Assembly (NCBI GenBank): GCA_963728045.1
Contig: CAVSIE010000002.1
Location: forward strand, 1,426,001-1,490,000
Direction: 5' to 3'
From: VRUE01 sp963728045
Lineage (GTDB): Bacteria > Actinomycetota > Thermoleophilia > Solirubrobacterales > 70-9
Length of the DNA: 64,000 nucleotides
The stretch's first letter is position 1. The number at the start of each line of letters is the position of its first letter. The notes below the pieces were generated by a model. The model saw only the letters and a program-made list of their open reading frames with translations, searched no databases and was not told the origin of the DNA. A program made the translations under genes and the position numbers. Of this stretch, positions 32,302 through 41,547 are shown piece by piece.

Positions 32302-33504
32302 CTACTCGCCGTACTCGGGAATGAACTGCGGCTTCACCTTCGCCACCAGCTTCGGCTCGCCGCTCGAGTAGGAGTAGATCGGCCATGTCCGGGTCGTGTG
32401 GTGGTTGTCCCTCGTGTAGCGGAGCCTGCCGATGATCGTCTCGTGGGGCTTCGCTTCGAGCGCATCGGCCAGAACGTCTCCGTCGACGCTGCCGGTTTCC
32501 TCGATCACGCCAAGGAGCAGCTGCCCGCCGGCATAGGCGCCCAGCAGAGCGCTCGAGACGTCGGTGTCCACGCCAGATCGTTCGAGACTCTCGAACAGCT
32601 TCGCCGTCGCCTCGTCCGGTGGGTCGTAGGCTGAGCCGTTCGAGGTGGCGTAGATGTCCTTGGTGTCCGGGATGCCCTTCAGCCAGAAGGTGCCGTCGAA
32701 GCCGCCCGGTCCGAGGATCGGGACGTCGATGCCGGCGGCGCGAATCTGCTTGATCGCCGCGGCGCCTCCCGGCGGGTAGGAGCACATGACCACGGCGTCG
32801 GCGTCGGCGCCTCGCAGCTCGCTGACCTGGCTGGCGACCGACTCGTCGCTGTTCTCGAAGTCGGTGGAGCCCGCGATCGTGCCGCCGAGCTTCTCCCAGG
32901 TCTGCTGGAAGGCCGAGCAGTGCGCTCTGCCGTAGATCAGCGAGGTGTCGCGGAACAGGAACGGATGCCTGGCGCCTCTGTCGCGGAGGAATGAGGCGCC
33001 GGCGCTCCCCTCGCTGAGGATGCTCGGAAAGGAGCTGAAGGAGAGGCGACCGGTCGTCGGCGGTCCGAAGCCGGGTTCGTTCGCGTTGGAGATGTTCAGC
33101 AGGTTGTGCTCCTCGGCGAGTGGCGAGGCGGCGGCGGCATTCAGCGCCTCCCCACTGAGGATGAGGACATCGGCTCCGTCTTCGATTACCTCCTGGACCG
33201 CCAGCACGGCTTGCTGGGGGTCCGAACGGGTGTCGGACTGGATCACGCGTACTTTGTGGCCGTCGATCCCGCCGCGGGCATTGGTTTCCTCGATCAGCTG
33301 TTCGACGGCGGCAAAGGTGGCGTCGTAGGGGGCCAAGTAGCCGGTTTTGGCCATCGCGGCGCCGATCACTATCTCGTCGGGCAGACCGTTGGAAGGCGAC
33401 TCGGCTGCGTCGCCGCTGCTGCCGCAGCCGGCCAAGAGTGCAATTGCGAGTCCGAGGGAGGCGAGGCGGAGGACCACCGCAAAAAAGATTACCTGAGCAA
33501 TCAA
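32302..33504 (-). CDS. Solute-binding lipoprotein, LivK-like (first system)
   Basis: 400 aa. Lipobox LLAGC at about residue 25 after a hydrophobic start. Two-lobe periplasmic-binding-protein fold with GAAMAKTGYLAPYDAT near the N-terminus. Family: Leu/Ile/Val-type binding proteins. It runs opposite to and convergent with the Rieske operon, and is the probable binding protein of that system even though transcribed apart. Confidence 0.88.
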   Translation of the reverse strand: MIAQVIFFAVVLRLASLGLAIALLAGCGSSGDAAESPSNGLPDEIVIGAAMAKTGYLAPYDATFAAVEQLIEETNARGGIDGHKVRVIQSDTRSDPQQAVLAVQEVIEDGADVLILSGEALNAAAASPLAEEHNLLNISNANEPGFGPPTTGRLSFSSFPSILSEGSAGASFLRDRGARHPFLFRDTSLIYGRAHCSAFQQTWEKLGGTIAGSTDFENSDESVASQVSELRGADADAVVMCSYPPGGAAAIKQIRAAGIDVPILGPGGFDGTFWLKGIPDTKDIYATSNGSAYDPPDEATAKLFESLERSGVDTDVSSALLGAYAGGQLLLGVIEETGSVDGDVLADALEAKPHETIIGRLRYTRDNHHTTRTWPIYSYSSGEPKLVAKVKPQFIPEYGE

Positions 33505-33592
33505 CGGTTGAGAACCCCACTCCCTGGGTATTTCCGGAGCATCCGATCGGTCGGCCCCTGCCGAAATGGCCGGGCGTTAAAGGAGGAATCTC

Positions 33593-34876
33593 GTGAAGCG
33601 ACCAGGCCTTGTGTTGGCAGCCGCCGTGACCGCGCTCGTGTTGGCGCTGGGAATCGCGGCATGTGGAGACGATGACGACGACGGTGGGGGCGGAGGAGGT
33701 GGAGCGGCGCAGCTCGACCTGACGATCGGCAACCTGGTCCCGCTGACAGGAGACCTGGCGCCCTATGGCCCGGCCGGGCAGAAGGCCGGCGATCTCGCGG
33801 TCGAAGAGATCGACGCCGCGATCAAACAGACAGGGGTTGACCAGACGGTCGAGCTGGTCACTGAGGACGGCGCCTCGGACGACCAGGGCGGCGTCCAGGC
33901 GGCGCGCAAGCTGATCGCCGACGGCGCGACCTGCATCTCCGGCGACTACGCCTCGACGGCGACGGTCGCCGTCGCGCGCTCGGTCACGGTGCCCGAGGGC
34001 GTGATGCTGATCTCACCCGCTTCGACCGCGGACGCGCTCTCCGACCTCGACGATGACGGGCTCTTCGCTCGTACGGCGCCGCCGGATGGCCTGCAGGGCA
34101 GGGCCCTCGCCGATCGCATGGAGCAGGAGCTTGGCGGGCTCAAAGGCAAGACGATCAACATCGGCGCCCGCAACGACCTCTACGGCACCGGCTTCGCCGA
34201 CTCGCTCGAAGTGGAACTGGAGGAGCGTGGGGCGACTGTCGCCGAGAAGGTCATCTACGACCCCGAACAGCCGAGCTACAACTCCGAGGCCGAGCAGATC
34301 ACCTCGGGCAACCCCGACAACTTCGTGATCATCGACTTCCCGGAAACGTTTGCCAAGCTCGGCCCGGCGCTGGTCCGTACGGGCAACTGGGAAGCCTCGA
34401 AAACGTTCATCACCGACGGCCTCAGCTCGACCGAACTGGTGGAAGAAGTCGGCGGTGAGGCGACCGAAGGAATGCTCGGCACGGCGCCTGGCGCCTTCTC
34501 GGGCGATGCCCCCGATGCCTTCGACCGGCTCTACAAACAGGCGCCGGGACCGGCACGGAACCTGTTCGACTCGACCACCTTCGACGACGTGATCCTCTGT
34601 TACCTCGCGGCCGTGGCCGCGGGCTCCAGCGACGGCGCCGAGATGGCCGACGCGATCGTCGACGTCACCGGCCCGCCCGGGCCGAAGTACACCTTCGAGC
34701 AGCTGCCGCAGGCAGTCGAAGCGCTCGAAAAAGGCGAAGACATCGACTACGAAGGCGTCTCGGGCCCGATCGACTGGGACGAGAACGGTGACCTCTCGCG
34801 CTACATCTACAACATCTCCGAGTTCAAAGGCGGCAAATTGGTGAAAGTCGACACCGTGGAGGTGTCGGCGGACTAA
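33593..34876 (+). CDS. Solute-binding lipoprotein, LivK-like (second system)
   Basis: 427 aa from the GTG at 33593, with a strong AAAGGAGG eight bases earlier. Lipobox GIAAC followed by an Asp-run and Gly-run linker, then LTIGNLVPLTGDLAPYG. Similar family to the neighbour at 32302 but divergent in sequence. It leads a five-gene operon with two permeases and two ATPases, and is separated from the permease by 21 nt. Confidence 0.9.
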   Translation: MKRPGLVLAAAVTALVLALGIAACGDDDDDGGGGGGGAAQLDLTIGNLVPLTGDLAPYGPAGQKAGDLAVEEIDAAIKQTGVDQTVELVTEDGASDDQGGVQAARKLIADGATCISGDYASTATVAVARSVTVPEGVMLISPASTADALSDLDDDGLFARTAPPDGLQGRALADRMEQELGGLKGKTINIGARNDLYGTGFADSLEVELEERGATVAEKVIYDPEQPSYNSEAEQITSGNPDNFVIIDFPETFAKLGPALVRTGNWEASKTFITDGLSSTELVEEVGGEATEGMLGTAPGAFSGDAPDAFDRLYKQAPGPARNLFDSTTFDDVILCYLAAVAAGSSDGAEMADAIVDVTGPPGPKYTFEQLPQAVEALEKGEDIDYEGVSGPIDWDENGDLSRYIYNISEFKGGKLVKVDTVEVSAD

Positions 34877-34897
34877 CGCGCTCCGTCGCCCTCTCCG

Positions 34898-35902
34898 ATG
34901 GAGGCCTCGACAGCCCGGGCGGAATCCACTCCCGGCGAGCTCTTCAGAGAGTTCGCCCGGGAGCGGCCCGCCGCGGTCGCTTTCGGGGTCATTGCGCTGA
35001 TCGTGCTGGCCCTGGTTGCCGCCAGGGGCCTCCACGACGTCGCCCAGGCCTCGCTCAACGGCCTCACGCTGGGGGTCATCTACGCGCTCGGCGCCGTCGG
35101 CCTGACGCTGGTCTACGGGATCCTCCGGCTGGTCAACTTCGCCCACGGCGACTTCCTCACCTTCGGCGCCTACATGGCGTACCTGGTGAACGTCACCTGG
35201 GGCATGCCGCTGGCCGCCGGGATCTTCTTCGCGATGGCGACCACGGCCCTGCTTGGCCTCTTCTTCGAGCGCACCATGTGGCGGCCGATGCGGCGTAAGG
35301 GCGCCGGCTTCCTGCAACTGATCCTGATGTCGATCGGCCTCGCCTTCGTCATCCGCTCGGCGATCCAGTGGTTCTGGGGGAGTGAGATCCGCACGCTCGA
35401 CGTCGACGTCACCGGCAGCGTCACCTTCCTCGGTTTGCGCATCGGCGAGACCGAGCTGCTGGTCGTAGTCGTCGGGCTCGCGGTGCTGATCGCGACAGGG
35501 CTCATCGTCCGCTTCAGTCTGCTGGGCAAGCAGATGCGCGCCCTCTCCGACGACATCGACCTGGCCGAGACGGCCGGCATCGACACCCGTCGCGTGATCC
35601 TCTACACCTGGCTCTTCGCCGGCGCCCTCGCCGGCCTGGCGGGGGTGCTCTCCGGCGCGCTCACCAACCTGAGGCCGGAGCTCGGCTTCGAGCTGCTGCT
35701 GCCGATCTTCGCCGCCGTGATCCTGGGGGGGATCGGCAACCCGTTCGGCGCCCTCACCGCGGGGCTCGTGCTCGGCGTCGTGATCGAGCTCTCGACCCTG
35801 GTCGTCGAGCCGCGCTGGAAGGTGACCTTCGGCTTCGTCGCCTTGATCATCGCGCTTGTGATTCGCCCGCAGGGGATCTTCGGCCGCGCGAGGGCGGTAT
35901 GA
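34898..35902 (+). CDS. ABC permease, LivH-like (second system)
   Basis: 334 aa. Starts with a 30-residue soluble tail, then membrane helices with the HAAT signature RLVNFAHGDFLTFGAY near residue 75 and AETAGIDTRRVI. Overlaps the next gene by 4 nt (ATGA). Confidence 0.9.
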   Translation: MEASTARAESTPGELFREFARERPAAVAFGVIALIVLALVAARGLHDVAQASLNGLTLGVIYALGAVGLTLVYGILRLVNFAHGDFLTFGAYMAYLVNVTWGMPLAAGIFFAMATTALLGLFFERTMWRPMRRKGAGFLQLILMSIGLAFVIRSAIQWFWGSEIRTLDVDVTGSVTFLGLRIGETELLVVVVGLAVLIATGLIVRFSLLGKQMRALSDDIDLAETAGIDTRRVILYTWLFAGALAGLAGVLSGALTNLRPELGFELLLPIFAAVILGGIGNPFGALTAGLVLGVVIELSTLVVEPRWKVTFGFVALIIALVIRPQGIFGRARAV

Positions 35903-36894
35903 GCTCGCCGCCCCTCGCGTTCACGCTCGAGGCCTTCACCAATCTCGGCTTCTGGAGCGGGGTCCTGGTGGTCGCCGGTATCTACGCGGTCGTCACGCTC
36001 GGCCTGCAGCTCAACGTCGGCTACACCGGGATCATCAACTTCGGCCAGGCGGGCTTCATGGCCGTCGGCGGCTACTCGATGGCGATCCTGGTGCTGGAGG
36101 CAGGCTTCTCTTTCTGGCTGGCGCTCCCTGCGGCTGTCCTGATCACGATGGGCTTCGGGGTGCTGATCGGCCTACCCTCGCTGCGGCTGCGCGCCGACTA
36201 CTTCGCCATCGTCACCCTCGCCACCGCCGAGGTGGTGCGGCTGGTCGCCCAGAACGCCCGTGACCTGACCGGCGGCAACAAAGGCCTCTACTGCGACTTC
36301 GAAGGCGGCAGCCCGGTCTGCTTCGACGACTCCTGGCGATCGGTGTCGGACTCGATCCTCGGCTTCGTCGAAAACTTCTGGTCCGACCCGGAGCCGCTGC
36401 TGCCGCTGCTGCTCGTCGTCTGGGCAACGGTCGCGATCGGCATCGTCGTCCTGAGCTACGTGCAGGGGACGCCGTGGGGGAGGGTGCTGCGAGCGATCAG
36501 GGAGGACGAGGACGCGGCGCGCGCCCTGGGCAAGAACACCCTCCTCTACAAGCTGCAGTCGCTGGCGATCTCGGCGCTGCTGGGCGCGCTGGCCGGTTTC
36601 TTCCTTGCCCTCTTCCTCGCCACGATTCACCCCGACGACTACGAGCCCATCGTCACCTTCTTCGCCTTCGGGGTGCTGATCCTCGGCGGCCTGGCCAGCT
36701 ACAGGGGCGTCGCCGTGGGGGCGATCCTGCTCTGGACCCTGCTCGAAGGGACCAGGTTCGTCGAGCTGCCGATCAGCGAGGAGAAGACGGCGGCGCTGCG
36801 CTTCGCGATCGTCGGAGCGGTGCTGATCGGGCTGATGGCGCTGCGGCCGCAGGGGATGTTCGGCAAGCGGGAGGAGATGGTGCTCGGTGACTGA
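35899..36894 (+). CDS. ABC permease, LivM-like (second system)
   Basis: 331 aa. Membrane protein with the LivM pattern INFGQAGFMAVGGYS and REDEDAARALGKNTL. A Cys-containing loop (YCDFEGGSPVCFDDS) near residue 135 lies on the outer face and could form a disulfide. Overlaps the ATPase gene by 8 nt. Confidence 0.9.
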   Translation: MSSPPLAFTLEAFTNLGFWSGVLVVAGIYAVVTLGLQLNVGYTGIINFGQAGFMAVGGYSMAILVLEAGFSFWLALPAAVLITMGFGVLIGLPSLRLRADYFAIVTLATAEVVRLVAQNARDLTGGNKGLYCDFEGGSPVCFDDSWRSVSDSILGFVENFWSDPEPLLPLLLVVWATVAIGIVVLSYVQGTPWGRVLRAIREDEDAARALGKNTLLYKLQSLAISALLGALAGFFLALFLATIHPDDYEPIVTFFAFGVLILGGLASYRGVAVGAILLWTLLEGTRFVELPISEEKTAALRFAIVGAVLIGLMALRPQGMFGKREEMVLGD

Positions 36895-37672
36895 GGCCGC
36901 CAGCGGCGATGCGCTGCTGGAGATCGAGGGCGTGGTCAAGCGCTTCGGCGGCGTCCATGCCGTGGACGGCGCCGGGTTCGACGTCGCGCGCGGGTCGATC
37001 ACGGCCCTGATCGGGCCGAACGGCGCCGGCAAGACGACGCTCTTCAACGTGGTCACCGGCTTCCAGCGCGCCGATCGGGGCTCGGTGCGCTTCGCCGGCG
37101 AGGAGGTCTTCCGCTCACCCGCCTACGCGATCGCCCGCCTGGGCATGGTGCGTACCTTCCAGATCACCAAGGCGCTGGCGGCGATGCCGGTCCTCGACAA
37201 CATGATGCTCGCCGCGCCGGACCAGCCCGGCGAGCGGATTCGCAACCTCTTCCTGCGCCCGGCCGCTGCGCGGCGGCGCGAGCGCGAGGTGCGTGAGCAG
37301 GCGGGCGAGCTGCTCGAGATCTTCGGCCTCGAGGGTGTCGCCGACGACTACGCCGGCACCCTCTCGGGCGGCCAGCGCAAGCTGCTGGAGCTGGCTCGCG
37401 CGCTGATGGCGCAGCCGAAGCTGCTCCTGCTCGACGAGCCGATGGCCGGCATCAACCCGACCCTGGGCCGGCGGCTGCTGGACCACATGCAGCGCCTGCG
37501 CCGCGAGCGGGGGACGACCTTCCTCTTCGTCGAGCACGACATGGAGGTGGTGATGAGCCACTCGGACCGGGTGATCGTGATGGCGGAGGGACGGGTGATC
37601 GCCGAGGGCGAGCCGCGCCAGGTGCGCCAGGACCCCACCGTCGTCGACGCCTACCTCGGGGGCGCGGCATGA
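36887..37672 (+). CDS. ABC ATPase, LivG-like (second system)
   Basis: 261 aa. Walker A GPNGAGKTT, signature LSGGQRKLLELARAL, Walker B LLLLDEPMAGINP, H-loop FVEHDM. GTG start with an 8-nt overlap with LivM. Confidence 0.92.
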   Translation: MTEAASGDALLEIEGVVKRFGGVHAVDGAGFDVARGSITALIGPNGAGKTTLFNVVTGFQRADRGSVRFAGEEVFRSPAYAIARLGMVRTFQITKALAAMPVLDNMMLAAPDQPGERIRNLFLRPAAARRREREVREQAGELLEIFGLEGVADDYAGTLSGGQRKLLELARALMAQPKLLLLDEPMAGINPTLGRRLLDHMQRLRRERGTTFLFVEHDMEVVMSHSDRVIVMAEGRVIAEGEPRQVRQDPTVVDAYLGGAA

Positions 37673-38406
37673 GCGAGAACGGCGCCCTCTTGGTCACCGA
37701 GGGCCTGGTCGCCGGCTACGTGCCCGGGGTCGACATCCTCGACGGCGTCTCGCTTGTCGTCAGCGAGGGCGAGATCGCGACCGTGGTCGGGCCCAACGGG
37801 GCGGGGAAGTCGACCCTGATCAAGGCGATCTTCGGCCTGCTGCGGCCGCGGGCGGGTCGCATCACGCTGCGCGGCGAGGACCTGACCGGGCTGGAACCGC
37901 ACACGATCACGCGGCGCGGGATGAGCTACGTGCCCCAGCTCGACAACGTCTTCCCCAGCCTCAGCGTAGAGGAGAACCTGGAGATGGGCTCGCTCGAGCG
38001 CTCGCGCACGCGGGAGCGGATCGACCGCATGTACGAGCTTTTCCCGCGCCTTGGGGAGCGGCGCACGCAGGCCGCCGGGACGATGAGCGGCGGCGAGAGG
38101 CAGATGCTGGCGATGGCGCGGGCGCTGATGCCGCAGCCGCACGTGTTGCTGCTCGATGAGCCCTCCGCCGGCCTCGCGCCGGCCTTCGTCGAGGCGATCT
38201 TCGAGAACGTGCGCGAAATCAACCAGGCCGGCGTGACCGTGGTCATGGTCGAGCAGAACGCGCGCCGGGCGCTCGCGATGTCGGACCGCGGCTACGTCCT
38301 CGACCTCGGTCAGAACCGCTTCCAGGGCGCCGGCCGCGACCTGCTCGAGGACCCCAAGGTGGCCGAGCTCTACCTCGGCGGCACCGCCCGGATCGACTCT
38401 GGCTGA
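37669..38406 (+). CDS. ABC ATPase, LivF-like (second system)
   Basis: 245 aa. Walker A GPNGAGKST, signature MSGGERQMLAMARALM, Walker B LLLDEPSAGLAP. Starts inside the LivG stop (ATGA). Last gene of the second system. Confidence 0.92.
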   Translation: MSENGALLVTEGLVAGYVPGVDILDGVSLVVSEGEIATVVGPNGAGKSTLIKAIFGLLRPRAGRITLRGEDLTGLEPHTITRRGMSYVPQLDNVFPSLSVEENLEMGSLERSRTRERIDRMYELFPRLGERRTQAAGTMSGGERQMLAMARALMPQPHVLLLDEPSAGLAPAFVEAIFENVREINQAGVTVVMVEQNARRALAMSDRGYVLDLGQNRFQGAGRDLLEDPKVAELYLGGTARIDSG

Positions 38407-38452
38407 GCCGGATACCCGTTCGGGTTACGGATAGACGGGTAGCGTCTCCCCA

Positions 38453-38908
38453 ATGGCACGCATGGGCGGCAGCGCCGACGCAGAGATCGACGCCCCGGTG
38501 GACGAGGTCTGGGCCGTGGTCGAGGACGTGCTCACCGCGCCGGACTGGCAGGGCGGCGTCGTGGCCATCTCAGCCTTGGAGCGCGACGACGAGAGCCGGG
38601 CGACACTGGTCGAGATCGAGAACGACATCAAGGTCCGGCACGTCAAGACGCGAGTGCGGTTTCGCTATGAGCCGCCCACCGTCCTCTCCTGGACCCAGGA
38701 GAAGGGCGATCTCAAGTCGGTCACCGGCTCCTGGACGCTCGAGGACCTTGGCGACCAGCGGACTCGGGCGACGTACACGCTCGACAGCGACCCCGGCCGG
38801 GTGCTCGGGATGCTGATCAGGGGCCCGGTCGAGGCTGCCGTCCGCGCGGCGCTCGTAAACGCCCGCCCGGGGGAGCTCAAGGCGCGCGTCGAGGGTCAGG
38901 GACGCTGA
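38453..38908 (+). CDS. SRPBCC (START-like) superfamily protein
   Basis: 151 aa. The opening SADAEIDAPVDEVWAVVEDV is the first strand and helix of a helix-grip fold, and EPPTVLSWTQEKG is a later strand pair. Such proteins bind hydrophobic ligands or act as polyketide-cyclase-like enzymes; nothing shows which. The 46 nt upstream contain two copies of an ACCCGT/ACGGGT word that could be an operator. Confidence 0.75.
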   Translation: MARMGGSADAEIDAPVDEVWAVVEDVLTAPDWQGGVVAISALERDDESRATLVEIENDIKVRHVKTRVRFRYEPPTVLSWTQEKGDLKSVTGSWTLEDLGDQRTRATYTLDSDPGRVLGMLIRGPVEAAVRAALVNARPGELKARVEGQGR

Positions 38909-38944
38909 CGGACGGCCCGGCCCGACTTTGCTTTAGTCAGCGCC

Positions 38945-39643
38945 ATGCCGCCCGAGCCCCCGCTGGGAACGCCGCTCGACTGGGCGCCGGTCGAGACGCC
39001 GCGCCGGACGGTGCTTCGCGGCTCGCACGTGCTGCTCCGGCCGCTCGATGCGGATGTCGATGCCGCACCGCTCTACGCTGTCTCCCATCCGCCAGAGGGA
39101 GATCCCGCAATCTGGACCTATCTCTTCGATGGGCCTTACGAGAGCGCGGAGAAGCTGGGTCGCCTGCTGACTCAGGTTGAGACTTCGGAGGATCCGCTCT
39201 TCTTCACCCTCGTCGGCCTTCCGGAGGAGCGTCCGCTCGGGATGGCTTCCTACCTGCGAATCGAGCCCGAGTTCGGCTCGCTCGAGATCGGCAACATCTG
39301 GTTCGGCACGCCGCTGCAGCGCACCACCGCCGCGACCGAGGCGATCTACCTGCTCGCCCGCCACGCTTTCGACGAGCTCGGCTATCGCCGGCTGGAGTGG
39401 AAGTGCAATGCGCTCAACGCCCCCTCGCGGCGGGCGGCCGAGCGCTTCGGCTTCACCTTCGAGGGGGTCTTCCGCAAGCACCTGGTGGTCAAGGGACGCA
39501 ACCGCGATACCGCCTGGTACTCGATCGTCGACGACGAGTGGCCAGTGCTCCGGGCCGCATTCGAGGCCTGGCTCTCACCGGACAACTTCGGCGAGGACGG
39601 AGCGCAGAAGCGCTCGCTTGCCAAGCTGCGCGCTTCGCTCTAA
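38945..39643 (+). CDS. GNAT acetyltransferase (RimJ/RimL-like)
   Basis: 232 aa. GNAT hallmarks: substrate strand VLLRPLDADVD at residue 30, LGMASYLRIEP, the acetyl-CoA loop region WFGTPLQRTTAATEAI (an unusual Q/R-x-x-G/A replacement), and the C-terminal NAPSRRAAERFGFTFEGVFRK. N-terminal acetylation of a protein or small amine is the family role. Confidence 0.85.
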   Translation: MPPEPPLGTPLDWAPVETPRRTVLRGSHVLLRPLDADVDAAPLYAVSHPPEGDPAIWTYLFDGPYESAEKLGRLLTQVETSEDPLFFTLVGLPEERPLGMASYLRIEPEFGSLEIGNIWFGTPLQRTTAATEAIYLLARHAFDELGYRRLEWKCNALNAPSRRAAERFGFTFEGVFRKHLVVKGRNRDTAWYSIVDDEWPVLRAAFEAWLSPDNFGEDGAQKRSLAKLRASL

Positions 39644-39693
39644 GGCACCTGGGCGGGGTTTGGTCCCGCCGCCCGCGGGGCACGGAAGAGAAG

Positions 39694-40620
39694 ATGAGCA
39701 GCAGCTGGATTGCGACGCTGAAGCGGACCGCGACCGAGTTCAGGGACGACAACCTGAGCGACTGGGCGGCGGCGCTGACCTACTACGGCCTGCTCGCGCT
39801 GTTCCCGGCGCTGCTGGCGCTGGTCTCCCTGGTCGGCCTCTTCGGCGACCCGAAAGCGACGACCGACAAGGTCACGGAAATCGTGACCGCGATCGGGCCT
39901 GAATCCGGGGCGGAGACCTTCCAGGGGCCGATCGAATCGATCACTTCCAACCGCGGCGCGGCCGGCCTGACTCTGGTCGTCGGCCTCGCCACGGCGCTCT
40001 GGTCGGCCTCCGCCTACGTCGGCGCCTTCATCCGCGCCTCCAATGTGATCTACGAGACGCCTGAGGGGCGCCCGTTCTGGAAGCTGCGCCCGCTGCAGCT
40101 CCTCGTCACCCTGACGATGATCGTGCTGATCGCCGTGGTCGCCCTGGGCCTGGTGCTCACCGGACCCATTGTCGAGGCGGTGGCGGAGCCGATCGGCATC
40201 TCCGGCGCCGCGCTGACGATCTGGGACCTTGCCAAGTGGCCCGTCCTGGCGGCGCTCTTCGTCACCCTGATCGCCGTCCTCTACTACGCCTCGCCCAACG
40301 TCAAGCTGCGCGGCTTCAGGTGGGTGACGCCCGGCAGCCTGGTGGCGATCGCGATCTGGCTCGTCGCCTCGGCGGCCTTCGCCTTCTACGTCGCCAACTT
40401 CGGCTCCTACGACAAGACCTACGGCACCCTCGGCGGCCTGATCGTCCTGCTCGTCTGGCTCTGGATCACCAACCTGGCGATCCTCTTCGGCCACCAGCTG
40501 AACGCCGAGCGCGAGCGCAGCCTCGAGCTCGACGAAGGCCAGCGCGGCGCCGAAGACGAGCTGCAGCTGGAGCCCCGCTCCGAGCCGAAGCAGCCGGAGA
40601 CGAAGGGCGGCCAGCCGTGA
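39694..40620 (+). CDS. YihY/BrkB-family membrane protein
   Basis: 308 aa from the ATG at 39694, which follows a GGAAGAG SD; the open frame runs further upstream without conservation. About six membrane helices with the YihY motif WAAALTYYGLLALFPALL, LWSASAYVGAFI, and YETPEGRPFWKLR. The tail after residue 275 is charged and Pro-rich. Role is a cell-envelope membrane protein of unclear function (the old RNase BN assignment is doubted). Confidence 0.88.
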   Translation: MSSSWIATLKRTATEFRDDNLSDWAAALTYYGLLALFPALLALVSLVGLFGDPKATTDKVTEIVTAIGPESGAETFQGPIESITSNRGAAGLTLVVGLATALWSASAYVGAFIRASNVIYETPEGRPFWKLRPLQLLVTLTMIVLIAVVALGLVLTGPIVEAVAEPIGISGAALTIWDLAKWPVLAALFVTLIAVLYYASPNVKLRGFRWVTPGSLVAIAIWLVASAAFAFYVANFGSYDKTYGTLGGLIVLLVWLWITNLAILFGHQLNAERERSLELDEGQRGAEDELQLEPRSEPKQPETKGGQP

Positions 40621-40645
40621 CGTCGACGCCGTTCGTCCGGCGCGG

Positions 40646-41242
40646 CTAGAGCTCGATCAGCGTTCCGTTCGGGCCGAGGTTGCGCACCGGCGTATCGCCG
40701 ACCTGGCTCTCGCAGCCCCAGGACTCGTGGATGTGTCCGCAGACGGCGAGCCGGGGGCGCTTCTCCTCGATCGCGCCCAGCAGGGCGGCGCTGCCGAAGT
40801 GGTCGCCCGCTCCGTTGGCGTCGCAGTGGCCCTGCGGCGGCGAGTGCAGGACGAGGACGGCGTCCTCGGGGCAACCGGCGAGCTTCGCCGCCGCCGCCTC
40901 GTCGTCGAGGTCGAAGCTCCAGTCCCAGGGGGTGACGGGAACGCCGGCGCCGAGGCCGTAGAACTCGGCGCCGTTGATCGTGAGGCCGCCGCCATGGAGG
41001 ACGGTCGCCGACCCCCAATCGCTGGCCGCCTCGCGCAGCGCCTCCTCGGTCTCGTTGTTGCCGGGCACGAGCACGGTCGGCGCCTCGATCGCCGCCAGCG
41101 CCTCGATCGTCTCCTCCAGCCCCTCGTGGACCGAGGCGAAGTCGCCGGCGCCGATCACGACATCGGCCTCGGCCGACATCTCGACCAGCTTGGCGGCCTG
41201 GCCGAGGTCGCGGTGCAGGTCGCTGAAGGCGAGAATCCTCAC
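40646..41242 (-). CDS. Metallophosphoesterase (calcineurin-like)
   Basis: 198 aa. Metal-site motifs in order: SDLH (8-11), GAGDF (31-35), GNNE (about 61), HSPP (about 130), GHIH (168-171). Acts as a di-metal phosphodiesterase or phosphatase. Substrate unknown. Confidence 0.87.
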   Translation of the reverse strand: MRILAFSDLHRDLGQAAKLVEMSAEADVVIGAGDFASVHEGLEETIEALAAIEAPTVLVPGNNETEEALREAASDWGSATVLHGGGLTINGAEFYGLGAGVPVTPWDWSFDLDDEAAAAKLAGCPEDAVLVLHSPPQGHCDANGAGDHFGSAALLGAIEEKRPRLAVCGHIHESWGCESQVGDTPVRNLGPNGTLIEL

Positions 41243-41333
41243 CGCCGAAACTTACCTGGGATCGATTCTGCCGGCACCGGAAAGAAATTACAGTCCCGAC
41301 ACACACATGCGACGTTTTGTCGTCTAGGGTGGA

Positions 41334-41543
41334 ATGATGGAGTCGATGAGGGAAGCCTGGACCGACGAGCGCCTTGACGATCTCAGTCAGCGCATGGTCG
41401 AGGGCTTCAGCAGCCTTGACACGGATATTCGTGAAATGCGAGCTGAGATGAGTGCCTTTCAGCGGATGATCCTCCAGCTCGGCGCTGGCTCAATCGTCAC
41501 GATCGCGCTCGGCTTTGCGGGCTTGATCGTCGCTCAGCTCTAG
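41334..41543 (+). CDS. Small membrane-anchored coiled-coil protein
   Basis: 69 aa. A helical N-terminal part with heptad spacing (LDDLSQRMVEGFSSLDTDI) ends in one transmembrane helix near residues 48-68 (GSIVTIALGFAGLIVAQ). Small proteins of this shape recur in Solirubrobacterales-like genomes, as far as I recall. Function unknown. Confidence 0.65.
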   Translation: MMESMREAWTDERLDDLSQRMVEGFSSLDTDIREMRAEMSAFQRMILQLGAGSIVTIALGFAGLIVAQL

Positions 41544-41547
41544 GGCT

